Shown: positions 25,685 through 34,275 of the stretch, one piece after another
Position numbering within the stretch: the stretch's first letter is position 1
Layout: each line of letters starts with the position of its first letter
Source: Planctomycetota bacterium
GTDB lineage: Bacteria > Planctomycetota > UBA8742 > UBA2392
Length of the DNA: 64,000 bases
Reading direction: 5' to 3'
Assembly (NCBI GenBank): GCA_020849795.1
Contig: JADZFR010000038.1
Location: forward strand, 49,889-113,888
Program-made: the position numbers and the translations under genes
Notes under the pieces: generated by a model
What the model saw: only the letters and a program-made list of their open reading frames with translations
Database searches by the model: none
Told to the model about the DNA's origin: nothing

Positions 25685-26685
25685 CCCTGCATATGCCGGT
25701 ATCGCGCGATCATTCCGCTCCATCCCCGGACGCGAAGTTTCCGGTCCTTGTGATCCTTGGCCCCACCGCCAGCGGCAAGAGCCGCATGGCAATGGCCGTG
25801 GCTGAGCGTGTGCGGGGCGAGATCTTGAGCGTGGATGCACTGAAAGTGTATCGCGGCATGGACGCCGGCACGGCCAAGCCAAGCATCACCGAACGGAAAC
25901 TGATCCCCCACCACGGCGTCGACATCGTCAACCCGGACGATGAGTTCTCGGTTGCCGAGTTTCTGGATTACGCCGAGCCCTTGCTGGCAGATATCGTCAA
26001 GCGCGGCAATGTACCCGTGCTGGACGTAACCGCGCCCTATTACCTCAAGGCGCTCGTGTACGGCATCGACCGTGGCCCCGGCCCCAACCCTCAGTTTCGG
26101 GCCGCCATGGACCGTATGCCCGCGGCCGAACTTGCAGCCATATTGCTGAAAGACGATCCTGTCGCTGCACAACGTATCGGCCCGGCCGACAAGAAGCGCC
26201 TTGTGCGCGCGCTGGAGATGATCAAGTTCGGGCGCAAGCTGCCCAGTGAGGTCAAGCAGTGGGGCCTGCCGCGCGCCGACTATCGGTGGATATTCACGGG
26301 CATTCGTTGGCCGCGCGAAGTCCTCAACGAACGAATTCGCCAACGTGCGCAGGCCATGTTTGACGCGGGATGGCTTGAGGAAGTGCAGCGCATTCTGGCC
26401 GGGGGCGGTTTTTCGGCTACGTCCGGCAAGGCCCACGGTTACCGGCGCATCCAGCAGTACTTGCAGGGCGCTTTGACGTGGCAGGAGTGCGTTGAACAGA
26501 CCGTGCGCGACGTGAAGCAGTTTGCGCGCAAGAGCATGACGTTCTTCAAGGGATTCCCCAAAGTGCAGTGGCTTGACGTCTCCAGCGAGACCGAGATCGA
26601 CCGTGCCAGCATGTACCTGTCGCACGAGATCAAGGAAATGCTCAAGCAGTGCGGGCACGAACGGCCAATGGTGGACCTGCCATGA
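25681..26685 (+). CDS. miaA: tRNA dimethylallyltransferase, divergent
   Basis: MiaA adds a dimethylallyl group to A37 of tRNAs that read U-starting codons. From GTG 25681 (or ATG 25693) the product has about 334 residues. Walker A GPTASGKS (27-34), the GTAKPSITER motif, PHHGVDIVNPDDEFSVAEF and the C-terminal YRRIQQYLQG region identify the family. Two motifs differ from textbook MiaA: D-S-x-Q-V-Y reads DALKVY, and the GGTGLY segment reads VTAPYY. The catalytic Asp of the first is kept. It may be a lineage-specific variant; no second MiaA is visible here. Confidence 0.85.
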   Translation: MTLHMPVSRDHSAPSPDAKFPVLVILGPTASGKSRMAMAVAERVRGEILSVDALKVYRGMDAGTAKPSITERKLIPHHGVDIVNPDDEFSVAEFLDYAEPLLADIVKRGNVPVLDVTAPYYLKALVYGIDRGPGPNPQFRAAMDRMPAAELAAILLKDDPVAAQRIGPADKKRLVRALEMIKFGRKLPSEVKQWGLPRADYRWIFTGIRWPREVLNERIRQRAQAMFDAGWLEEVQRILAGGGFSATSGKAHGYRRIQQYLQGALTWQECVEQTVRDVKQFARKSMTFFKGFPKVQWLDVSSETEIDRASMYLSHEIKEMLKQCGHERPMVDLP

Positions 26686-26714
26686 GAGGTGTGCCGGAAA
26701 CTTCACGCAAGCTT

Positions 26715-26739
26715 ATCAAGCGCCGCGAGAGAGCTTGAT
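26715..26739 (+). terminator. Possible hairpin after miaA
   Basis: ATCAAGC (26715-26721) can pair with GCTTGAT (26733-26739) across an 11-base loop, 30 bases after the miaA stop. There is no T tract, so it may be an mRNA-stabilising hairpin instead. Confidence 0.3.
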
Positions 26740-26774
26740 CGCCGCGGGGTACCTGTATTGGCAAGGAGAACGCC

Positions 26775-26849
26775 ATGACAGGCTTTGCCCGCACAATGTT
26801 GATGGTTCTTGTGAGCGCCCTGCTGAAAGCAGCACGCGCCCGCGACTAG
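26775..26849 (+). CDS. Possible 24-residue hydrophobic peptide
   Basis: An ATG at 26775 with a strong AAGGAG 8 bases upstream opens a frame of 24 codons: MTGFARTMLMVLVSALLKAA then RARD. It is amphipathic to hydrophobic with a basic end, like small membrane peptides, but matches no family I know. It stands alone in a 218-base gap between miaA and the SPFH gene and is followed by a strong hairpin 11 bases after its TAG. The ribosome site and hairpin support a gene; length and lack of homology argue caution. Confidence 0.35.
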   Translation: MTGFARTMLMVLVSALLKAARARD

Positions 26850-26860
26850 CAACCCCAGCC

Positions 26861-26899
26861 GCGCAAGGCCCGACCTGTTGGCCGGGCCAGCAGTTGCGC
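26861..26899. terminator. Bidirectional hairpin between small ORF and SPFH gene
   Basis: GCGCAA (26861-26866) pairs with TTGCGC (26894-26899), and inside it GGCCCGACC (26867-26875) pairs with GGCCGGGCC (26880-26888) with one mismatch around a TGTT loop. It lies 5 bases after the minus-strand SPFH gene and 11 bases after the plus-strand small ORF. There is no T tract, but the stability suggests a shared terminator. Confidence 0.6.
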
Positions 26900-26903
26900 A
26901 GCG

Positions 26904-27833
26904 CTATTCTTCATCCGGGTTCAGCAGCAGCAGCGGGTTGGTGCTGCCGGTGACCTTGGGCAGCTTGCCGTCCCACTTCTCCAGACGTTTGTTCTCCAGG
27001 ATCTTCTTGTCGAGCGTCGCCAGCAGCACCTTGTTGGCCTCGGCCTCCGCATCGGCTTCGCGTTTTGTGGCTTCGGAGTTGGCGATGCTGAGCAGTTCAA
27101 TCTGCTTGGCCTGACCCGCGGCCTTTTCCTCGGTGGCCTTTCGATCGGCAGATGCCTGAAGCTCTTTCATCTTGGCCTCGGCCTCTGATTGCACGACTTT
27201 CTTCTCGGCCTCGACCTTTTCCTTTTCCAGTTCGTTGCGGGCGCGCAGTGTGTCTTGTTCGGCCTGCACCTTGGCTTCGATGGCGTGGTCGAAGCTGGCG
27301 CTGAACTTGAAGTCGGTAATGTTCACCGCAGTGACGATCAAGTTACTGCCCAGCGCTCGCTGGGTGATGATGCGCTCGATTTCGCCTTTCACTTCTTCAC
27401 GGTGCTTGATCAGGTTTTCGGCGGTGTACTTCGCGGTCACCGATTTGACCGATTCGCCGATAATCGGGTTCAGCTTGGTCGTGCGCCACACTTCTTCGCT
27501 GCGGCCCAGGTTCTGATAAAGCCACCAGACCATGGCGGCTTCGGGCTTGTAGTTGACAGCGACCTCGGTGGTGACGGTCTGCAGGTCCGATGAGGCGGCG
27601 CCTGCGGCACTGACGACGATCTGCTCCTGGATGTTGACTTCGTGAATCGAAGCCCACGGTGCCTTGAAGTGCAGGCCCTCGTCGTAGGATTCTTCGGTGA
27701 GGGTACCGAACGAGACGTGGACGCCGCGGTGGCCGGGGTCAACGATCTCGTAGCAGGACATCAGGAAGGTCACCACCAGCACCAGCACAACGCCGGCGCC
27801 GATCAGCATGAAAAGAGACTTGTTGTCGCGCAT
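26904..27833 (-). CDS. SPFH/prohibitin-family membrane protein
   Basis: A 309-residue membrane-anchored protein of the SPFH (stomatin/prohibitin/HflK) family, which organises membrane microdomains or regulates membrane proteases. A single membrane helix lies at residues 6-26 (LFMLIGAGVVLVLVVTFLM). The SPFH domain follows: VDPGHRGVHVSFG, then strands and the helix NPIIGESVKSVTAKYTAENL, and a long coiled coil (about 190-270, rich in E, K and A). ATG 27833 has AGGAGAA upstream. Prohibitin-type sequence (YEIVDPGHRGV) is a better fit than HflC. It ends next to a strong hairpin. Confidence 0.88.
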   Translation of the reverse strand: MRDNKSLFMLIGAGVVLVLVVTFLMSCYEIVDPGHRGVHVSFGTLTEESYDEGLHFKAPWASIHEVNIQEQIVVSAAGAASSDLQTVTTEVAVNYKPEAAMVWWLYQNLGRSEEVWRTTKLNPIIGESVKSVTAKYTAENLIKHREEVKGEIERIITQRALGSNLIVTAVNITDFKFSASFDHAIEAKVQAEQDTLRARNELEKEKVEAEKKVVQSEAEAKMKELQASADRKATEEKAAGQAKQIELLSIANSEATKREADAEAEANKVLLATLDKKILENKRLEKWDGKLPKVTGSTNPLLLLNPDEE

Positions 27834-27917
27834 CGGGTTCTCCTGAGCAAGACGAGAAAGGTTCGCAGGTGGATTGAACACAGTCACTTACAAGCCACAA
27901 GCCAATTTGGAAAGCAA

Positions 27918-27941
27918 AGCGCCCGCAAATTCGCGGGCGCT
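27918..27941 (-). terminator. Rho-independent terminator after tRNA-Asp
   Basis: AGCGCCCGC (27918-27926) and GCGGGCGCT (27933-27941) form a perfect 9-bp stem with a 6-base loop. On the minus strand it is followed by TTTGCTTTCC, a T-rich tail, 14 bases after the tRNA CCA end. Confidence 0.8.
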
Positions 27942-27954
27942 CTGCAAGTGGAAA

Positions 27955-28031
27955 TGGCGAGGATGACGGGACTCGAACCCGCAACCTCCGGCGTGACAGG
28001 CCGGCGCTCTAACCGATTGAGCTACATCCCC
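27955..28031 (-). tRNA. tRNA-Asp (anticodon GTC), CCA encoded
   Basis: Read on the minus strand from 28031 it begins GGGGATGTAGCTCAATCGG and folds into a full cloverleaf: acceptor GGGGATG/CATCCTC, anticodon loop CTGTCAC giving GTC, T-arm with GGTTCGAGTCC, discriminator G as in Asp tRNAs, then encoded CCA (27957-27955). A terminator hairpin follows. Confidence 0.97.
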
Positions 28032-28124
28032 GTTTTCAAGCCGCAACGTTGCCGTCGCAGGGCGGAATGATTAACCCGTTTGGCCGCAGCCGTCAAGAAC
28101 CCGAACGGGCGGGGGTTTCGCGCC

Positions 28125-28154
28125 TTCACTTTCGGTCGCGCTTTTGCCGATAAT
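28125..28154 (+). promoter_or_regulatory. Predicted promoter for uppP, leaderless spacing
   Basis: TTCACT (28125-28130, 4 of 6), 18-base spacer, GATAAT (28149-28154, 5 of 6). The -10 ends 5 bases before ATG 28160, so transcription should begin at or beside the start codon. Confidence 0.5.
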
Positions 28155-28159
28155 CGGGC

Positions 28160-28975
28160 ATGGACGTGTTGAAGGCAATCATTCTTGGCGCTGTTCAGGG
28201 CCTGACCGAGTTTCTACCGGTCAGCAGTTCGGGCCACCTCGTGATCCTGGGTGTGATTCTGGGGCGCGAACTTGGCGGTGAGGGCAGCACCGCCCAAAGC
28301 GTGTTGCTGCATCTGGGCAGTTGGCTTGCGATCCTGTGGGTGTTCCGGGGCGATGTGGCAAAGCTAGTCTATCCCAAGATCAACTGGCATGTGATCGTGC
28401 TGCTGATTCTCGCCAGCATCCCGGCTGCGATTGTCGGCATCACGATCAAGAAACTGCTGCCTGAGGCACAAGAGGGCTGGATTGAGCACAACGTGCTGCA
28501 ATCGCCCTGGGTCGCGTGCTTCGGGTTGATGTTTACGGCGGCTGTGCTGTGGCTGGCCGAGCGCCCGCGAGAACTGCGCGTCACGCTGGAAGGCGCCAAG
28601 GGCGCTGACTATTGGCTGGTGCTGCTGGTTGGTGTCGCCCAGATGGTGGCACTGCTGCCGGGCGTATCGCGCAGCGGCAGCACGATCTGCATGGCCCTGA
28701 TGCTGTACTGGGTGCGCAGCGACGCCGTGCGCCTGAGCTTCCTGATGGGACTGATCGCGATTGGCGGCGCGGGCTTGATTGAGGCGCGCGAAATCAGCCA
28801 GATCGAGTTTGCCCCCGCCATCGCGGGATTCATGGCCAGCCTGGTGTTCAGCCTGATCGGGTTGTCACTGGTCAAGCTGGTCGTTGCAAAACGCAAGCTG
28901 CGCTGGTTCAGCGCGTACACCGCCGCGGCAGGCGTGGCTGCGTTGACTTACCTGCTGCTCTTTCCCCCTGCCTAG
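28160..28975 (+). CDS. uppP: Undecaprenyl-diphosphatase
   Basis: UppP (BacA) removes a phosphate from undecaprenyl diphosphate to recycle the lipid carrier for peptidoglycan and other surface glycans; overproduction gives bacitracin resistance. The 271-residue protein has about eight membrane helices and both family motifs: QGLTEFLPVSSSGHL at residues 14-28 and PGVSRSGSTI near 170. A palindrome CTGCCT-AGCC-AGGCAG (28968-28983) spans its stop codon and lies between it and the convergent aminopeptidase gene. The gene stands alone, with its own predicted promoter. Confidence 0.96.
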   Translation: MDVLKAIILGAVQGLTEFLPVSSSGHLVILGVILGRELGGEGSTAQSVLLHLGSWLAILWVFRGDVAKLVYPKINWHVIVLLILASIPAAIVGITIKKLLPEAQEGWIEHNVLQSPWVACFGLMFTAAVLWLAERPRELRVTLEGAKGADYWLVLLVGVAQMVALLPGVSRSGSTICMALMLYWVRSDAVRLSFLMGLIAIGGAGLIEAREISQIEFAPAIAGFMASLVFSLIGLSLVKLVVAKRKLRWFSAYTAAAGVAALTYLLLFPPA

Positions 28976-28991
28976 CCAGGCAGTCGCCCCC

Positions 28992-31676
28992 TTAGCGCTT
29001 CCTGGCCGCACGAGCCTTGGACTTACTCTGGGCCTTGCCTGCGACCTTGGGGGTCGACTTGCCGTTCCGACCGGGCTTTGAACTGGCCGCACCAGGCTTG
29101 CCGCCTTTCCCATGGCCGTTCAGTGACTCCATCTTCTCGACGCGCTCTTTCAGCTTGTCGTGTTCATCTTTCAGTTTGTCGTAGTCATCGCGCAGTTCTT
29201 TCAGCTCTTTGGGTGCGCCTTGCGCTGCCCGAATCGCCTCGATCGTGTCCCGCGCGCGCTTCTTGATGCGGCTGTCGTGGCTGGTGCGCGCCACCTTGGC
29301 CAGTGCCGGTATCGAGGCCGCGTCGCGCAGTGCGCCCAACCCGCTCAAGGCAGCCATTACAAGTCGGAACTCGCCCTCAAGCAGCGATTCAAGCCGCTCG
29401 CGGGCTGCCAACTTGTCTTTCTCTTCGGTGCTGAGCCTTGCCAGTTTGCCCAGGGCCGCTACGGCCGCGTATCGGGCCTGCTGGCTCTGGCCGGCTTCGG
29501 TCCATTCGTGCAGCACGGGCAGCGCCCGCAGGTCTTTGAGTTCACAGAACGCGCTGAACACGGAACTGCGAATCACGTCCACGTGGCTGGGGCGGGGCAG
29601 AGCCCCCATCAATGCGTCAAAGGCAATCACGGCCCGAGTCTTGCCCAGGGCGACGGCGGCTTCAGCAGCAACGTAGTAGCTTTTGTCTTTGTTCAGCATC
29701 AACGCGAGCTTTTCTGTCGCGCTGCTGTGGCGCCATTCGCCCAGGGCAGCCGCAACAGCCCGTCTGGCCTTGGGGTGCGGCAGTGCGTGGGCGTCGCACA
29801 GTGCCTTCAAGGCTTCCGGCGAGTGCGCCTTGCCCAGGGCCTCGGCGCACTCGGCTTGCACGCCCCAGAACTTGTCGCCAGTCAGGGCCCTTGAGAGCGC
29901 ATCGACCGCCTTGCGCGTGGCCTTGCCGCCCAGTGCTCGTGCCGCATGAACCCGGCCCATGACGTCGTCGTCATGCTCAAGCTGCGCCACCAGCATGTCT
30001 TCGCTGAAGTCCAGCTCGAGGGTCTTGGGAATGCTGTTGCCGGGGTCGAAAGCAACCCACTCCGGGCGCTTGGGCAGCTTCAGGTGATAGCGGTGCGCCG
30101 GCTTGTCCAGCTCGAACTCGCGGACTTCTTCGCCGCCCTTCCAGGCAAAGCGCACCTTCACCGGCGTGCGGAAGATTGCCGTCAGGTCATCCTGCTTCTG
30201 GGTCTGCAGGATCGAGAAGTCTAGGCTCTGGGTCTTGTCGCTCCAGGTCGCTTTCAGCTTGAACTGGGGGTGGCCGCCACCATGGATCCACTGGGCCAGG
30301 AACCAGTCCCAGTTGCGCCCGGTGACCTTCTCCAGCGATGTGGCCAGGTCCTGCGTGATCACCGTCTGCTCGGCGTTGTTTGTCAGGTAGTGATGGATCG
30401 TCTTCCACCACAGCCGGTCGCCCAGCAGCTTGCGCAGGTGGTGCAGGATCACCGCACCCTTCTGGTACAGGTGGCGATCAAACAGGTCCAGCGGCTCGTT
30501 GTAGATGTTGGTCTGGATGGCGCGGCGATAGCTGCCTTTGTCTTCGGCCAGGTAGGTTTTCCAGTCGGCGTCGAGGTAGTACTTGAACTCGTCATCGCCC
30601 AGCGACTCCTCGCACCACATGGCTTCAAAGTACGTGGCGAAACTCTCGTTCAGCCAGGCGTGGCTCCAGTCGCGGCAGGTCAGGTAGTCGCCGAACCACT
30701 GGTGTGCCAGTTCGTGGCTGACCAGCGGCTCAGAGCTGAAGTCCAGGTGGGCGCGCTCATCGTGCAGAGTCAGCGCGGTCTGTGTGGTCGCTGTGGTGTT
30801 TTCCATGCCGCCGAATATGAAGTCTTCGGCGGTGATCTGCGCGTACTTGGCGTACGGGTAGCGCACACCGGTCTTTTCGCTGAAGAAGCGCACCATGTCG
30901 GGGGTGCGGCCGAATGCGCGCTCGCCGTCTTCCTCGCTGCCGGGCGGCACATAGTAATCCACCGGGATGCCATCCCACTCTTTGCTGACTTTCACGAAGT
31001 CACCGACCACGAGGGTCATCAGGTATGCCACGTGTGGCACGTCATGCTTCCAGTGGTGCAATTCGTGGCCTTTTCGGCTCTCGACGTTGACCAGCGCGCC
31101 ATTGCTCAAGCTGGTCATGCCGTTGGGCACTTCCACGAGGATTTCGCTGGTGGCCTTCTCGTTCGGGTAGTCGAAGCACGGAAACCAGTAGCGGCTGTCC
31201 TCGTCCTGGCCCTGCGTCCAGAACTCTTTGTGTTTTTTGGGGTAGTCACGATCCGGGCCCACAAAGTACGCGCCCCGCCGCGGCACAGCCGAGTACTTGA
31301 TCCTGATGTCGACCGGCTTGTCGGCCTGTAGTGCGCGTCCGAACTGCACGGTCAAAACTTCGCCGTCATGGCGAAAGTCGGTCTTGGCGCCATCCACGTG
31401 AACGGACGCGATCTCCATCTCACAGGCGTCAAGGTCAAGAAAGGTGGCACCCTCGTTGATCGGCGCAACGGACAGGGTCGCGGTGCCGCTGATGGATCGC
31501 TTGTCAAAGTCAGGCCTGATCTCCAGCCGGATATGGCGCACATCGACCACCCGGTCGCGGGACCACTTGGGGGTGACGCCCTTCTTCATGAAGGGCTTCC
31601 ATGCGGGCTTGTCTTCAAGGTACCCGGCACCCGTGCCTGCAAAAAACCGGGCCTGCTCCGTGAGGGAAAAGTTCAT
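28992..31676 (-). CDS. M1-family aminopeptidase with HEAT repeats and basic tail
   Basis: An 894-residue zinc metallopeptidase of the aminopeptidase N (M1) family that removes N-terminal residues from peptides. The substrate motif GGMEN lies at about 288-292 and the zinc motif HELAHQ at about 321-326, with the third ligand in NESFATYFE 18 residues on. Residues about 560-830 read as HEAT-type repeats (ALGKAHSPEALKALCDAH and similar). A coiled coil and a Lys/Gly/Ala-rich basic tail (about 850-894) end the protein. No signal peptide is visible, so it is probably cytoplasmic. ATG 31676 has AGGAG 10 bases upstream. Confidence 0.92.
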   Translation of the reverse strand: MNFSLTEQARFFAGTGAGYLEDKPAWKPFMKKGVTPKWSRDRVVDVRHIRLEIRPDFDKRSISGTATLSVAPINEGATFLDLDACEMEIASVHVDGAKTDFRHDGEVLTVQFGRALQADKPVDIRIKYSAVPRRGAYFVGPDRDYPKKHKEFWTQGQDEDSRYWFPCFDYPNEKATSEILVEVPNGMTSLSNGALVNVESRKGHELHHWKHDVPHVAYLMTLVVGDFVKVSKEWDGIPVDYYVPPGSEEDGERAFGRTPDMVRFFSEKTGVRYPYAKYAQITAEDFIFGGMENTTATTQTALTLHDERAHLDFSSEPLVSHELAHQWFGDYLTCRDWSHAWLNESFATYFEAMWCEESLGDDEFKYYLDADWKTYLAEDKGSYRRAIQTNIYNEPLDLFDRHLYQKGAVILHHLRKLLGDRLWWKTIHHYLTNNAEQTVITQDLATSLEKVTGRNWDWFLAQWIHGGGHPQFKLKATWSDKTQSLDFSILQTQKQDDLTAIFRTPVKVRFAWKGGEEVREFELDKPAHRYHLKLPKRPEWVAFDPGNSIPKTLELDFSEDMLVAQLEHDDDVMGRVHAARALGGKATRKAVDALSRALTGDKFWGVQAECAEALGKAHSPEALKALCDAHALPHPKARRAVAAALGEWRHSSATEKLALMLNKDKSYYVAAEAAVALGKTRAVIAFDALMGALPRPSHVDVIRSSVFSAFCELKDLRALPVLHEWTEAGQSQQARYAAVAALGKLARLSTEEKDKLAARERLESLLEGEFRLVMAALSGLGALRDAASIPALAKVARTSHDSRIKKRARDTIEAIRAAQGAPKELKELRDDYDKLKDEHDKLKERVEKMESLNGHGKGGKPGAASSKPGRNGKSTPKVAGKAQSKSKARAARKR

Positions 31677-31700
31677 GTTGGGACTACTCCTGTACTAATT

Positions 31701-31729
31701 TTGCGCGTATTTGATTGGGACTCTATCCT
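31701..31729 (+). promoter_or_regulatory. Predicted promoter for the S41-like protease
   Basis: TTGCGC (31701-31706), 17-base spacer, TATCCT (31724-31729). The 40-base leader holds a CGGGAG/CTCCCG hairpin (31737-31753) just before the AGGAGA site (31758-31763). Confidence 0.4.
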
Positions 31730-31768
31730 GCGTCAACGGGAGTGCACCTCCCGGCTTAGGAGAATCTG

Positions 31769-33133
31769 ATGCTGTATCGTGTGTTTCTTACGCTGATTGC
31801 CGCCTTGATGCTGTCGGTGACCGTCCCCGCCACGGGGCAAGCGCGGCTTGCCGACGACTCAGCCCAGGGCGAAGTAAACGAATCCGCATTCAACGAGACC
31901 CAGAAGTCCAATGTGAAAGTGCTGGACGGGATGCTCGACATCATCCGGCGCGGATTTTACGACAAGAAGTATGGCGGGCACGATCTGAAAGAAATGCGCG
32001 GGCGCTATCTCAAGCGCTGCGCCGACGCCGCGCCGGGCAATGCCCTGCACGCCGTGATGCGCGAACTGCTGGCAGAGTTCAAGGTCAGCCACCTCGGGAT
32101 CGTTGAGCAGCACGCCTATGACAACCACTTCGCGCCTGAAATGGACAACACGTTGCGCCGGCAGGTCGGCTTCGACATCACGGAACTGACCACCGGCGAG
32201 TTCTTTGTCACGGACCTGCTGACCGGCGGCCCGGCTGACAAAGCCGGCATCAAGCGCGGGGACCGCGTACACAAGATTGCAGGCAAGCCGGTGGCAGAGT
32301 CAGACCTTCTGGTCGACGCGGGTGGCGACCCGGGTTTGCCCAACCAGCACCCCCACTACTTTCTCAAGAACCCGGCCGATGGCGGAGCCTTGCTCGTTGA
32401 AGTGCAACGCAGCGCCGACAGTGAAGAGCGCCTGACCATCAGCGTAGAACCGGCCGACATCAACATGATCGCGGCTTCGCGCAACAGCGTGACGATCATT
32501 GAGCACGAGGGCCGCAAGTTCGGCTACATCCGGTTCTGGCACTTCCTGCACCACGGTATGACCTCGGCGCTCAAGCGTGCCCTTAAAAAGCAATGGCAAC
32601 TATGCGACGGCATCATCATCGACCTGCGCGGCCGAGGCGGAAGCGTGGACGTGATGAACGCTTGCTTTTCACCGTTCGGGGCGCCGCCGCCGATGGTGCG
32701 TTTTCCCGGCGGCCGCGGCAGCCAGCAGGACTACGGCATGCCCAAGTGGGAGCGGCCGGTGGTCGCGCTGCAGGACAACGGCAGCCGCAGCGCCAAAGAG
32801 CTGTATGCGCACAACTGGAAGTGGCTGAAAGTCGGCCCGCTGGTCGGCGAGAGCACACCGGGGGCGGTGCTGGGCAGCACGTTCGCGCAACTGCCGGACG
32901 GCAGCTACCTGATCTACCCGGCGCAGAACGTGCGCAACCTCAGCTATGGGCAAGTCGAGCTGGAAGGCAACCCGGTCGAGCCCACGCACCCGGTCAAGGA
33001 CAACATCCGCTACGCCGCGGGCGTGGACACGATCAAAGAGGCGGGCGTCAAGATCCTGCACGAACTGGTTAAGGACAACCCAAAACCGGAGCTTCCAAAG
33101 TCGGACCACAAAGCCGCCGAAGAAGAGTTCTAG
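31769..33133 (+). CDS. Secreted S41-like PDZ protease
   Basis: A 454-residue exported protein related to the C-terminal processing (S41) peptidases. A signal peptide (about 1-25) is followed by a helical region, a PDZ domain (about 125-205; TGGPADKAGIKRGDRVHKIAG) and the S41 catalytic domain (240-420). The nucleophile is probably Ser341 in DNGSRSAKELYA. The downstream segment GESTPGAVLGS lacks the lysine of the CtpA Ser-Lys dyad, so it is either a tricorn-type (Ser-His-Glu) member or inactive. It ends at a strong terminator. Confidence 0.82.
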   Translation: MLYRVFLTLIAALMLSVTVPATGQARLADDSAQGEVNESAFNETQKSNVKVLDGMLDIIRRGFYDKKYGGHDLKEMRGRYLKRCADAAPGNALHAVMRELLAEFKVSHLGIVEQHAYDNHFAPEMDNTLRRQVGFDITELTTGEFFVTDLLTGGPADKAGIKRGDRVHKIAGKPVAESDLLVDAGGDPGLPNQHPHYFLKNPADGGALLVEVQRSADSEERLTISVEPADINMIAASRNSVTIIEHEGRKFGYIRFWHFLHHGMTSALKRALKKQWQLCDGIIIDLRGRGGSVDVMNACFSPFGAPPPMVRFPGGRGSQQDYGMPKWERPVVALQDNGSRSAKELYAHNWKWLKVGPLVGESTPGAVLGSTFAQLPDGSYLIYPAQNVRNLSYGQVELEGNPVEPTHPVKDNIRYAAGVDTIKEAGVKILHELVKDNPKPELPKSDHKAAEEEF

Positions 33134-33147
33134 AATACTGGACCTGC

Positions 33148-33171
33148 AAACCCCCGCACTTGCGGGGGTTT
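33148..33171 (+). terminator. Strong hairpin terminator after the S41-like gene
   Basis: AAACCCCCGC (33148-33157) pairs perfectly with GCGGGGGTTT (33162-33171) around ACTT. The A/T ends of the stem give a T run on either strand, so it could work in both directions. Confidence 0.8.
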
Positions 33172-33240
33172 GTGCGTTCTTGGCTGGCACAACGCGGTTG
33201 TGTATCCTGCGTACTCATTGTCACGATAAGGACCAGCCGC

Positions 33241-34227
33241 GTGTCACCCACCGCCGAAGCCGCCGTCGAAAATTCAGTGGTCGAAGTCTCGCAGGCGCGC
33301 CCGCAGGACCTGACGGTTCATGCCAGCGGCGAGCTGCCGACGCAGGACGAAGTTTCAGGCATGGAAGTGCCGATGCCGCTGTCGGCCCTGCCCGGCGACG
33401 CTGACTACCACATCACCAAGGACCCGCGCGTTAAGCAGGTCGAGTGGCGCGACCTGGTGAAAGTTTCGCCATGGCAGGCCTTCGTTGAAGTCACGCTCAG
33501 TGTGCCTTGGCTGGCAGCGTGTCTTGGCTGCTTCGCGCTGATCCAGTACACGGGCTCGTGGTGGTGGATGGTCCCGGCGCAGATTTGCGCGTTCTACCTG
33601 TTTCTGACGGGCCTGCGGCAGACCCACAACGCTTACCACTATGCGATTGGTGTGTCGCGGCGCGGCTGTGACCTGCTGATGTTCTGGCTGAGCATCGTGA
33701 TGACCGGCAGCATGCACGCCGTGCAGATCAACCACCTGCATCATCATCGCCACAACCTGACCGACGAAGACGTGGAAGGCTTCACAGCGAAACTCAAGTG
33801 GTGGCAGGCGATGCTCGTCGGCCCCTACTTTCCAATGAAGTTGCACTGGTTCGCGCTGAAAGAAGGCAAGCCCAACCAGTTGCGCTGGGTGTACGCCGAG
33901 CTGGTGGGCAACGTCATGTGGTACGGTGTCGCGGCATGGATTTCGCTCGGGCTGGGCCAGTGGTGGCTTGGCCTGTTCGTGATCACCATGTGGCTCGGCC
34001 AGTGCGGCACAGGCTTCTTTGCCGTGTGGACGGTGCACCATGATTGCGACGATAAACACATGATCGCGCGCACGCAGCGCGGCTGGCTGAAGAACCTGAT
34101 CAGCTACCAGATGTTCCACCACATTGAGCACCACCTGTTCCCGGCGGTGCCGACGTGCCACTGGGCGAAGCTGGGCAAACGCCTGGATGCAGTCGCGCCG
34201 GAGCTGCGCCAGAAGCACGTGTACTAA
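33241..34227 (+). CDS. Membrane fatty acid desaturase
   Basis: A 328-residue di-iron membrane desaturase that would introduce a double bond into membrane acyl chains. The three histidine boxes are HNAYH (129-133), HLHHHRH (165-171) and HHIEHH (293-298), and four or more hydrophobic helices lie between them. I start at GTG 33241 with AAGGA 9 bases upstream; an ATG at 33160 would include the terminator stem of the previous gene. The first box has one residue fewer than the common HxxxxH, which is seen in several desaturase branches. Regioselectivity and carrier cannot be read. Confidence 0.9.
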   Translation: MSPTAEAAVENSVVEVSQARPQDLTVHASGELPTQDEVSGMEVPMPLSALPGDADYHITKDPRVKQVEWRDLVKVSPWQAFVEVTLSVPWLAACLGCFALIQYTGSWWWMVPAQICAFYLFLTGLRQTHNAYHYAIGVSRRGCDLLMFWLSIVMTGSMHAVQINHLHHHRHNLTDEDVEGFTAKLKWWQAMLVGPYFPMKLHWFALKEGKPNQLRWVYAELVGNVMWYGVAAWISLGLGQWWLGLFVITMWLGQCGTGFFAVWTVHHDCDDKHMIARTQRGWLKNLISYQMFHHIEHHLFPAVPTCHWAKLGKRLDAVAPELRQKHVY

Positions 34228-34238
34228 CTGCCCTCAGC

Positions 34239-34267
34239 TTCCCACGGCCGCGGCACGCAAGTATAAA
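34239..34267 (+). promoter_or_regulatory. Predicted promoter with leaderless spacing
   Basis: TTCCCA (34239-34244, 4 of 6), 17-base spacer, TATAAA (34262-34267, 5 of 6), 8 bases before GTG 34276. Confidence 0.45.
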
Positions 34268-34275
34268 CTTGCGCT

